8,345 nucleotides of DNA from Acidimicrobiales bacterium. Lineage in GTDB: Bacteria > Actinomycetota > Acidimicrobiia > Acidimicrobiales > RAAP-2. The stretch is taken from the NCBI GenBank assembly GCA_017883105.1, contig JADGOF010000077.1, forward strand, positions 1 through 8,345, given 5' to 3'. Every line of letters starts with the position of its first letter. Within the stretch, counting starts at the first letter, position 1. A program made the position numbers and the translations under genes. The notes beneath the pieces were generated by a model. The model was not told where the DNA came from, ran no database searches, and was given only the letters and a program-made list of their open reading frames with translations. This document shows positions 1 to 5,397 of this stretch, one piece after another.

Positions 1-266
1 ATCCCGACCACGGTTGCCCCGGCCAGGGCTCCCGCCCCCAGCCAGAAGATGTACTCCGGCACATTGCCCAGCAGCACGCCGACATGGAGGGGATCGAGAC
101 CTGGCATCGACCGGAGGAGGGACGCACGGGCGGCGCTGGCCGCCACGACCTCCCGCCAGCTCCACTGCTCCTCTTCGAACCGGAGTCCGGGGTGGTCGTC
201 ATCGGCCCGGGCCACCAGCAGCTCGGCCACGCTCGGGGTGCCGACGGGAAACGGACCCTCCGTCAT
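1..266 (-). CDS. Acyl-CoA synthetase (AMP-binding, FadD-like), N-terminal part, runs off the window
   Basis: This is the first 88 codons of a reading frame with no stop before the window edge. It starts at the ATG at 266-264, which overlaps the TGA of the upstream thioesterase remnant as ATGA. The protein begins MTEGPFPVGT. At residues 62-79 it carries VGVLLGNVPEYIFWLGAG, followed by ALAGATVVG. This is the typical early segment of mycobacterial FadD17/FadD-type acyl-CoA synthetases, where a small helix-rich domain precedes the ATP-binding motifs. The family activates fatty or other carboxylic acids to acyl-CoA with ATP in the cytoplasm. The conserved AMP-binding signature (STG-rich loop) lies beyond the window, so the substrate class cannot be read. 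Third positions are almost all G or C. The 4-bp overlap implies co-translation with the thioesterase sequence. The family call is fairly sure; the exact FadD paralogue is not. Confidence 0.82.
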   Translation of the reverse strand, partial: MTEGPFPVGTPSVAELLVARADDDHPGLRFEEEQWSWREVVAASAARASLLRSMPGLDPLHVGVLLGNVPEYIFWLGAGALAGATVVG

Positions 267-487
267 GGGGTCAGCTCCGCCATCGGGTTCTGGACAGACC
301 GGCCGATCTGTCCCTCGGTATCCCACAGCGCTGACTCTGCAGATCCCATGCCGGATGGCCCGCACCGGGTACGGGCCTCCAATCGCACCCGGTCGCCGAC
401 CAGCGGGCGGTGGAAGGAGACCGTCAAGTCGGGATCGACGAGCACGTTCGATGGGAGGTCGTCGGTGCCGGTGGCCTCGATGCTCAT
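263..487 (-). pseudogene. Truncated acyl-CoA thioesterase (TesB/4HBT-like), C-terminal remnant
   Basis: The frame encodes only 74 residues. Residues 18-70 match the C-terminal hotdog strands of actinobacterial thioesterase-family proteins: DPDLTVSFHRPLVGDRV, then a GxxGMGSAES turn, then a strand with IGRSVQNP. From family knowledge, complete members are roughly 130-290 residues with one or two hotdog domains, so most of the fold is missing. The frame stays open upstream of the ATG for about 40 codons, but they encode Pro/Arg-rich sequence with no thioesterase character and end at an in-frame TGA. No clear ribosome binding site precedes the ATG at 487-485. I read it as a gene that lost its 5' part and retains the 4-bp ATGA overlap with the acyl-CoA synthetase. 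It could still be translated as a small protein and so keep the coupled start of the synthetase active. Confidence 0.62.
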
Positions 488-653
488 AGCGCGCGACGCT
501 ACGGTGCCCGGGGGTGGGGGGCAATGACGGTGGTCTCGCCCCGTCCGGTCCGCTGGTGGAGCTCGTGGCCGGTTCCGCCTACCATCGGGGCGACACGTGC
601 GCCTTGGTCACCCGGACGGGGCACGCGGCACGCCAAGCGAACAAGGGAGAACC
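488..653. promoter_or_regulatory. Divergent intergenic region with an 11-bp inverted repeat
   Basis: This 166-bp gap lies between the minus-strand thioesterase remnant and the plus-strand SRPBCC gene, so any promoter for the plus-strand pair should be here. A perfect 11-bp inverted repeat is visible: GCCCCGTCCGG at 538-548 and CCGGACGGGGC at 612-622, with 63 bp between the arms. I could not identify a convincing -35/-10 pair. The call as regulatory rests on position and on the repeat alone. Confidence 0.3.
643..650 (+). promoter_or_regulatory. Ribosome binding site deciding the start of the first SRPBCC gene
   Basis: AAGGGAGA sits 3 bp before the ATG at 654. Its GGGAG core is about 4-5 bp upstream, a plausible Shine-Dalgarno spacing. 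This favours ATG 654 over the in-frame GTG at 597, whose extra 19 residues look unlike the family. Confidence 0.6.
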
Positions 654-1037
654 ATGGGGACAGGACAGGCAAACGTCGACATCGAAAAATCGGCGGATGA
701 CGTGTGGGCACTGGTTGGCGACTTCGGCGCCATCGGTGCTTGGATGCCCGGAATCGAGTCTTGCCGGGTCGAGGGGGAGAACCGCATCGTCGACACCATG
801 GGCATGACCATCACCGAAACCCTGCGCAGCAAGGACGATGCCGCCCGGGCCATCACCTACTCGGTGGTCGACGGAGCACCGGTTGAGAACCACCAGGCCA
901 CCGTGACCGTCACTCCCCGCGGCGACACCTGCCATGTGACCTGGGACGTCGATGCCATGCCGGACGAAATGGCCGACCTGATGGCCACCATCTACCAGGG
1001 GAGTCTCGACGCCCTCAAGGCCCACGTCGAGGGATGA
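654..1037 (+). CDS. SRPBCC family protein (polyketide cyclase/dehydrase-like)
   Basis: A 127-residue protein with the START/Bet v1-like SRPBCC pattern. An N-terminal strand (QANVDIEKSADDVWALVGDF) leads into the helix that packs on the ligand cavity. Next comes IGAWMPGIESCRVEG, then a series of beta strands (TITETL, AITYSVVDG, HQATVTVTP, TCHVTWDVDA), and a long C-terminal helix (ADLMATIYQGSLDALKAHV). This matches the polyketide cyclase 2 type, which binds hydrophobic ligands in a central cavity; the substrate cannot be predicted. Length is slightly short but normal for the family. The start at 654 is chosen for its AAGGGAGA site and family-like N-terminus. Its stop overlaps the next SRPBCC start (ATGA at 1034-1037), so the two are probably translated together. 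No signal peptide or membrane segment is visible, so it is probably cytoplasmic. Confidence 0.85.
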   Translation: MGTGQANVDIEKSADDVWALVGDFGAIGAWMPGIESCRVEGENRIVDTMGMTITETLRSKDDAARAITYSVVDGAPVENHQATVTVTPRGDTCHVTWDVDAMPDEMADLMATIYQGSLDALKAHVEG

Positions 1038-1528
1038 GCGGTCGGGCCCCCTCCGCGGGCTCGGTACCGAAGGGGCCGAGGGGGAGGCGGTCGTTCCGGG
1101 TCGAGGCCCGCTCGGCTGCTCCGCCCGTTGGCCTGTGGCCTCTCATCGGAGAGGCCGGCCGATGGAAGGAGTGGTCGTTTCTCGACCGCAGTGATCTGGT
1201 GCGCACCGGGGAGCCCGAACCGGACGGGGTCGGAGCCGTCCGGAGATTCACCCGGTACGGCTTCGGCTCGCGCGAAGAGGTGGTGGTGTGGGATCCGCCC
1301 CACCATCTCGGCTACGTCATCGTAAAGGGCTTTCCCGTCCGTCACTACCGGGCCGACGTGCTTCTCGAACCGGCGGGCACGGGTACCGTGCTCACCTGGT
1401 CGGCGACCTTCGACGAGTTGATCCCCGGCACCGGTCACGCCATGGTGGTCCTCTTGAGGTTCTTCATCACCCGGTTCGCCACTGGGGTGGCCCGCTACGC
1501 CGACCAGACCGCGGGCTCGGGCACGTAG
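1034..1528 (+). CDS. Second SRPBCC family protein
   Basis: A 164-residue protein that begins inside the stop of the preceding gene (ATGA overlap). After a basic, Gly/Pro-rich leader of about 20 residues comes FRVEARSAAPPVGLWPLIGEA, then WKEWSFLDRSDLVRTGE, GAVRRFTRYGFGSREEVVVW, a DPPHHLGYVIVKG turn, and strands YRADVLLEPAG and TVLTWSATFDE. It ends with a long hydrophobic helix around residues 133-155. The order of strands, the PP-H-L-Y segment and the final helix are typical of SRPBCC proteins of the polyketide cyclase/dehydrase and lipid transport type. It is clearly different in sequence from its neighbour, so this is not a recent tandem copy. Two coupled SRPBCC proteins may act as a pair on related hydrophobic ligands, which is inference. 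Its TAG lies 5 bp from the stop of the convergent methyltransferase. Confidence 0.82.
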   Translation: MSGRAPSAGSVPKGPRGRRSFRVEARSAAPPVGLWPLIGEAGRWKEWSFLDRSDLVRTGEPEPDGVGAVRRFTRYGFGSREEVVVWDPPHHLGYVIVKGFPVRHYRADVLLEPAGTGTVLTWSATFDELIPGTGHAMVVLLRFFITRFATGVARYADQTAGSGT

Positions 1529-1533
1529 GTCGG

Positions 1534-2217
1534 TCAGAGGTCGGACCCGGTCGTCGCGCCGGCGGCGTGCCCGACCAGCAGTGCGAAGCCCCGCCACCGC
1601 CATCGACAGTCCACCTCGGCGAGCCCTGCCTCCCTCATCCACCTCGACTGGGTCTCGACATCTACCAGGCGGTCCTCGGGGTCGTCCGCCGTCCGACCGA
1701 TGGCGGCGAGGAACTCGGCATGCAGCTCAGGGGTCGCCGATGCCACCACCTCGAGGTTGGCGAAGAGGCCGCCCGGGTTGAGTTGCCGGGCGATCTCGGC
1801 AAAGAGGCGCTTCTTCCGGTCGTCTTCGAGGTGGTGGATGGCGAAGCCGGACACGATGACGTCGAAGGAGCCGAACGGTTCGATGGCGTCGGCCAGGTCG
1901 TGGTGCTGGAAGGTGACCCGGCGATCGTGGTCGAACCGCTCCTGTGCACGGGCGTGCATGGGCGGCGACCGGTCGAGACCGACGGCGCGTTCGACGGTCG
2001 GGCACGCTTCGAGGACCAGTGCGCAGAGTCGTCCGTCCCCACAGCCCAGGTCGAGGACCGAGCGCGGGTCGGCTGGAAGCAGTGAACAGAGCACCTCCTC
2101 CCCCGCCATTCGGGGCTCCAAACCGCCCACACGCTGCAGATACCAGTGCACCTGCTCGGGATCGTCCCATCCGGCCGTCGGCGTGGGACACGGGTCCGGC
2201 CTGCTCACAGGGACCAT
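1534..2217 (-). CDS. Class I SAM-dependent methyltransferase
   Basis: A 227-residue protein with the standard Rossmann methyltransferase motifs. Motif I is VLDLGCGDGRL at residues 54-64. The acidic residue at the end of strand 2 is D82 (VGLDRS). FQHHDLAD at 103-110 supplies D107 near the adenine. FDVIVSGFAIHHLED at 118-132 is motif IV, and LNPGGLFANLEV at 146-157 covers the post-motif region. This type transfers a methyl group from S-adenosylmethionine to a small molecule in the cytoplasm; the acceptor is not evident. Start: I prefer ATG 2217, as codons further upstream (to 2325) read antisense through the AHSA1 pseudogene and are not family-like. No good ribosome binding site is seen before it, so a start a few codons downstream (GTG at 2208) is possible. 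It converges on the SRPBCC pair. Confidence 0.85.
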   Translation of the reverse strand: MVPVSRPDPCPTPTAGWDDPEQVHWYLQRVGGLEPRMAGEEVLCSLLPADPRSVLDLGCGDGRLCALVLEACPTVERAVGLDRSPPMHARAQERFDHDRRVTFQHHDLADAIEPFGSFDVIVSGFAIHHLEDDRKKRLFAEIARQLNPGGLFANLEVVASATPELHAEFLAAIGRTADDPEDRLVDVETQSRWMREAGLAEVDCRWRWRGFALLVGHAAGATTGSDL

Positions 2218-2232
2218 CGTGGTCGTCCGGCA

Positions 2233-2532
2233 ACCACGAAGCAAGGGATCACCGTCACCCGGGTGTGGGACGCCCCACGCGAACTGGTCTTCGCCTGCAT
2301 GACCACACCCGAGCACCTCGCTCACCTCTGGGGCCCGGCCGGGGTCAGCACCCCGATCGAGAACATCACCCTCGACCTGCGACCGGGCGGAATCTAAGAG
2401 CCCATCATGGTCAACGACGCCGACGGCGCCGAGTACCCGTCACGGGACATCTACGTCGAGATCATCGAGCCGGAGAAGCTGGTGTGGACCGAGCCCGACG
2501 TCGAGGGAAGGATGACCACTTCGATCACGTGA
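2233..2532 (+). pseudogene. AHSA1/SRPBCC-family pseudogene: no start, in-frame TAA, 3' end lost
   Basis: In one frame the sequence reads ITVTRVWDAPRELVFACM, TTPEHLAHLWGPAGV and LDLRPGGI, then a TAA at 2395-2397. Without any frame change it continues as EPIMVNDADGAEYPSRDIYV, EIIEPEKLVWTEPDVEG and RMTTSIT, ending at TGA 2530-2532. This is the first two thirds of an AHSA1-type SRPBCC protein. By family memory, the stop replaces an aromatic residue in the segment after RPGG. No ATG, GTG or TTG lies in frame at the expected N-terminus. The expected remainder (about 50 residues, with the C-terminal helix) is absent; the antisense C-terminal end of the amidohydrolase lies there instead. It is a decayed gene. 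The still-recognisable residues suggest fairly recent loss. Confidence 0.8.
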
Positions 2533-3837
2533 GGTGCGGGCTTCGTCCACATCGACGGTCAGGCATGTTCCTGCGGCGACGACCTGGTTGCCCCCCACCC
2601 ACACATCGGTGACCAGCCGGCTCGAAGCGGACCACACCAGGTGCTCGATGAGCTGGTCGTCCTCCAGTAGTGGGACGAAGGCGGGGTCGTCGAGGTCGAC
2701 CGCCATCATGTCGGCCCGGGCCCCGACCGCAAGGACGCCCAGGTCGGGGCGGCCGATGGCCAGTCCGGCCCCCCGGGTGGCCAGGTCCAGCGCGGATGCA
2801 GCCGGCAACGCGGCGGCATCGCGCTCCCTGATGCGGGCCAGCATGGCCGCCAACCGCACCTCCTCCCACAGATCGAGATCGTTGTTGGAGGCAGGACCGT
2901 CGGTCCCCAGCCCTACCCGGATGCCCCGGGCCAGGAACTCGACCAAGGGGGCGATGCCCGATGCCAACTTGGCGTTGCTCTGCGGGCAGTGGGCCACCGC
3001 CACGTCGTACTCCTGGTAGATGCCGAGATCCTCGTCCGACAGCCAGATGCTGTGAGCGGCCAGGACGCGCCCATCGAACACCCCCGCCCCGGCCAGCGCG
3101 GCCGGCGTGCTCACCCCGTGGTCGGCGACGAAGCGGATGCACTCCTCCTCGGTCTCGGCCAGATGGATATGGAAGAGCGCATCGAGCGAGCGGGCCACCT
3201 CGGCGATGTCCGCCAGCACCGGAAGGGGCACCGTGCATGCGGCATGCGGCGCGAATCCCACCTCGATGCGGCCCGCCTCACCGTGGCGGCGGGCATGGAA
3301 GTCGACGATCTCCTCGGTGCGGGCGGTCCACCACCGGTCACCGGACTCGGACCCGGGTAGCTGCAGCACGCCAGGGGTCACCACCGCCCGCGAACCGGCG
3401 GCCACCACCGCGTCGGCCACGGCGTCCTCCACGAAATAGGCCTCGCAGGTGGTGGTCACCCCGAAGCACAACAGCTCGGCTGCAGCGAGGGTCATCCCCC
3501 AGAAGACGTCGTCGGCGGTCAGATGGGCCTCTCGGGGCCACAGGACCTCATGGAGCCACCGGTGGAGGGAGAGGTTCTCCCCCGAGCCGCGGAAGAGGGT
3601 CATCGGTGAGTGACAGTGCACGTTGACCAGTCCGGGGAGGAGCGCGCCACGCACTTTGACCTCCCGGGCCGGAGGACCCGAATCCGACCCGGGGCCGGGC
3701 ATCGGGCCGACGCGGGTGATGGTGTCTCCTGCGACCTCCACCATCCCGGAGCGTATGACGCTGGTCGATCCGTCGCACGGCACCACCGCATCGGCCAGGT
3801 AGCGCACCACCTCGTGGGCGTCCGGCCCGCCCGTCAC
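2440..3837 (-). CDS. Amidohydrolase, MTA/SAH/adenosine deaminase type (TRZ/ATZ family), with replaced C-terminus
   Basis: A 465-residue metal-dependent hydrolase. Visible motifs: PGLVNVHCHSPMTLFRG with metal ligands H74 and H76; LHRWLHEVLWPREA (PLxxWLxxxxWPxE-type, typical of MtaD/SAH deaminases); FAPHAACTV with H198; HIHLAETEEE with ligand H225 and catalytic-type E228; LAAHSIWLS with H262; AHCPQSNAKLASG with H283; and GLGTDGPASNNDLD with metal ligand D313. The family deaminates 5-methylthioadenosine, S-adenosylhomocysteine, 5'-deoxyadenosine or related aminopurines and triazines. The exact substrate is uncertain. The start is the GTG at 3837, which overlaps the rpiB stop as GTGA; longer frames upstream are antisense-like and Arg-rich. 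Family-like sequence ends near residue 435 (TVDVDEART). The last 30 residues are read antisense through the AHSA1 pseudogene, so the natural C-terminal helix appears lost. The barrel and all metal ligands remain, so activity may survive. Confidence 0.85.
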   Translation of the reverse strand: MTGGPDAHEVVRYLADAVVPCDGSTSVIRSGMVEVAGDTITRVGPMPGPGSDSGPPAREVKVRGALLPGLVNVHCHSPMTLFRGSGENLSLHRWLHEVLWPREAHLTADDVFWGMTLAAAELLCFGVTTTCEAYFVEDAVADAVVAAGSRAVVTPGVLQLPGSESGDRWWTARTEEIVDFHARRHGEAGRIEVGFAPHAACTVPLPVLADIAEVARSLDALFHIHLAETEEECIRFVADHGVSTPAALAGAGVFDGRVLAAHSIWLSDEDLGIYQEYDVAVAHCPQSNAKLASGIAPLVEFLARGIRVGLGTDGPASNNDLDLWEEVRLAAMLARIRERDAAALPAASALDLATRGAGLAIGRPDLGVLAVGARADMMAVDLDDPAFVPLLEDDQLIEHLVWSASSRLVTDVWVGGNQVVAAGTCLTVDVDEARTSRDRSGHPSLDVGLGPHQLLRLDDLDVDVP

Positions 3838-4310
3838 GGGGCGGCCGGCGAAGGTCCGGCGTTGCCCGACTCTTCTGCCTCGATGGTGGCCAGCTCCTCG
3901 ATGCGGGCCACGTGCCGGCCGCCGTCGAACGGGGTGGCAATGAACACGTCGATGATGTCGAGGGCCAACTCGGTGGCCACCACCCGGGCTCCGAGGGAGA
4001 GGATGTTGGCGTCGTTGTGCCGGCGGGCCAGGCGGCAGGTGTACTCGTCGTGGCACAGTGCGGCCCGGGCCCCGTGGACCTTGTTGGCGGCGATGGCCTC
4101 GCCTTGCCCGCTGCCCCCGATCACGATGCCCACGTCGCCGTCACCGAGGACCACCCGGCGGGCCACGTCGGCGCAGATGGGCGGGTAGTCGACCGGTTCC
4201 TCGGAGAACGTGCCGACGTCCTCGACGTCGTGGCCACCGGAGCGGAGGTGGGCGGAAACGGCCCCCTTCAACACGAATCCGGCGTGATCCGATCCGATGA
4301 CGACGCGCAT
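3834..4310 (-). CDS. rpiB: Ribose-5-phosphate isomerase B
   Basis: A 158-residue RpiB/LacAB-family protein, which interconverts ribose-5-phosphate and ribulose-5-phosphate in the pentose phosphate pathway. Motifs: VIGSDHAGF at residues 4-12; DYP at 41-43; GGSGQGEAIAANKV at 65-78, the anion-hole and active-site loop; and RRHNDANILSLGARVV at 96-111. In the Escherichia coli enzyme a cysteine in the loop is the catalytic base. Here the loop reads GGSGQGE, as in Mycobacterium tuberculosis RpiB, where a glutamate serves; E71 is the equivalent. This supports an actinobacterial origin. The length is close to the roughly 160 residues of that enzyme. AGGGTGGG in the 19-bp gap before the ATG at 4310 is a plausible ribosome binding site. 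The stop overlaps the amidohydrolase start. Cytoplasmic. It may act on free pentose phosphates or, by context, on related sugars. Confidence 0.93.
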   Translation of the reverse strand: MRVVIGSDHAGFVLKGAVSAHLRSGGHDVEDVGTFSEEPVDYPPICADVARRVVLGDGDVGIVIGGSGQGEAIAANKVHGARAALCHDEYTCRLARRHNDANILSLGARVVATELALDIIDVFIATPFDGGRHVARIEELATIEAEESGNAGPSPAAP

Positions 4311-4329
4311 CAGCCCACCCTAGGGTCCC

Positions 4330-5397
4330 TCACGCCGTCCAGCTGATACCGGCCACCCGTTCGGGGCGCACCGCGCCGGACCCGACGAACCAGCGGGCGG
4401 CACGGGTCAGGGCCTCTCCCGCCGGGCGGGAGGTGTACCCCAGCTCGTCCCGAGCCCGCCTGTCGTCGAACGACATGTGGGTGGTCGACATCCTGGCCCC
4501 CTCCAACGGCACCGTGGGCTCGCGGTGGAGGATCCGGCCCTCCACCAGACCGGAGAGGTGTCCCGCGGCGAGGGCCAGGGCGCTCGGGAACCGTCGGGTG
4601 GGGGCAGGAAGTCCGGTGACCCCGGCCAGCGTGGCCAGTACGTCGCGCAACAGCAGGTTCTCTCCGCCCAGGATGTAACTGCGCCCGACGGCGCCGCGCT
4701 CAGCGGCCAGGACGTGCCCGTGGGCCACGTCCTCCACGTCGACGATGTTGAGGGTGGTGTCGACATAGCCCGGAAACCGGCCGTTGAGGAAGTCGAGGAC
4801 GGTCCGACCCGTCGGGGTCGGACCCAGATCGCGCGGGCCCACCGGGGTGGTCGGCTGCACCAGCACCACCGACAGTCCCTCCGCCGCGGCGCGCAGCACC
4901 TCGTGCTCGGCCACGTACTTCGACTGCTTGTAGGCGCCGAACAGGTGGTCAACGTGGGCAAACGAGGATTCGTCGACCGGGTCACCGGTCGTGGCCCCCT
5001 GCAGTCCGAGCGTCCCCACCGTCGAGGTGTAGACCACCCGTTCGCAACCGGACCTTCGGGCCGCGTCGAGCACGTTGCGGGTGCCGGTGACGTTGATGTC
5101 GTAGAAGGCCGCCGGGTCCCGCGCCCAGAACCGGTAGAGGGCGGCCATATGGAAAACCGACCTGGCTCCGTCGACCGCCTTGGCCACCCCGTCGGCGTCA
5201 CGCAGATCGGCGGTCACCTGCTCGACGGGTACGTCGTCGAGGTTGCGAGTGTCCCCGCCGGGCTCGACCATGGCCACCACGTCGAGATCGCGGCCGCACA
5301 ACTCCCGGACCACCGCGGAGCCGATGAAGCCGGCGCCCCCGGTGACCAGCACGCGGTGGCCGGCCTCCAAGGTGAAGGCCGGCCCGGGTTCGGTCAT
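4330..5397 (-). CDS. hpnA: HpnA-like NAD-dependent epimerase/dehydratase (hopanoid-associated sugar epimerase)
   Basis: A 355-residue extended short-chain dehydrogenase. VLVTGGAGFIGSAV at residues 16-29 gives the GxxGxxG nucleotide-binding motif (G20, G23, G26). VFHMAALYRFWARDP at 81-95, INVTGTRNVLDAA at 101-113 and VVYTSTVGTLGL at 121-132 (S125) follow, then the catalytic YKQSK with Y156 and K160. The segments QPTTPVGPRDLGPTPTGR (181-198), LDFLNGRFPGYVDTTLNIVD and YILGGENLLLRDVL are hallmarks, as I know them, of the HpnA family rather than of UDP-glucose epimerases. HpnA is associated with hopanoid gene clusters, but its reaction is not firmly established. The ATG at 5397 overlaps the TGA of the HpnO-like gene (ATGA), and rpiB starts 19 bp downstream, so the three are likely one transcript. 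The C-terminal 20 residues (AVRPERVAGISWTA) are not conserved as far as I can tell. Confidence 0.82.
   Translation of the reverse strand: MTEPGPAFTLEAGHRVLVTGGAGFIGSAVVRELCGRDLDVVAMVEPGGDTRNLDDVPVEQVTADLRDADGVAKAVDGARSVFHMAALYRFWARDPAAFYDINVTGTRNVLDAARRSGCERVVYTSTVGTLGLQGATTGDPVDESSFAHVDHLFGAYKQSKYVAEHEVLRAAAEGLSVVLVQPTTPVGPRDLGPTPTGRTVLDFLNGRFPGYVDTTLNIVDVEDVAHGHVLAAERGAVGRSYILGGENLLLRDVLATLAGVTGLPAPTRRFPSALALAAGHLSGLVEGRILHREPTVPLEGARMSTTHMSFDDRRARDELGYTSRPAGEALTRAARWFVGSGAVRPERVAGISWTA

Noticed and set aside
499..711. A 70-codon minus-strand frame in the divergent gap, considered as the missing part of the thioesterase.
   Set aside because: It is in a different frame, lacks hotdog-like sequence and runs antisense into the start of the SRPBCC gene.
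992..1642. A 216-codon minus-strand open frame opposite the second SRPBCC gene.
   Set aside because: Its composition is Arg/Gly-rich and domain-free. The plus-strand SRPBCC reading explains the sequence, with family motifs and a coupled start.
1288..2085. A 265-codon plus-strand open frame crossing the SRPBCC gene end and the methyltransferase.
   Set aside because: It is antisense to the methyltransferase, whose SAM-binding motifs are clear, and it shows no motif of its own.
2218..2325. A 36-residue N-terminal extension of the methyltransferase.
   Set aside because: It reads antisense through the AHSA1 pseudogene and is not needed for the methyltransferase fold. The extension may nevertheless be translated, since no strong ribosome binding site marks ATG 2217.
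3838..4056. A 73-residue N-terminal extension of the amidohydrolase frame.
   Set aside because: The extension overlaps rpiB, is Arg/His/Pro-rich and unlike the family. The GTG at 3837 with a GTGA overlap gives a normal N-terminus.
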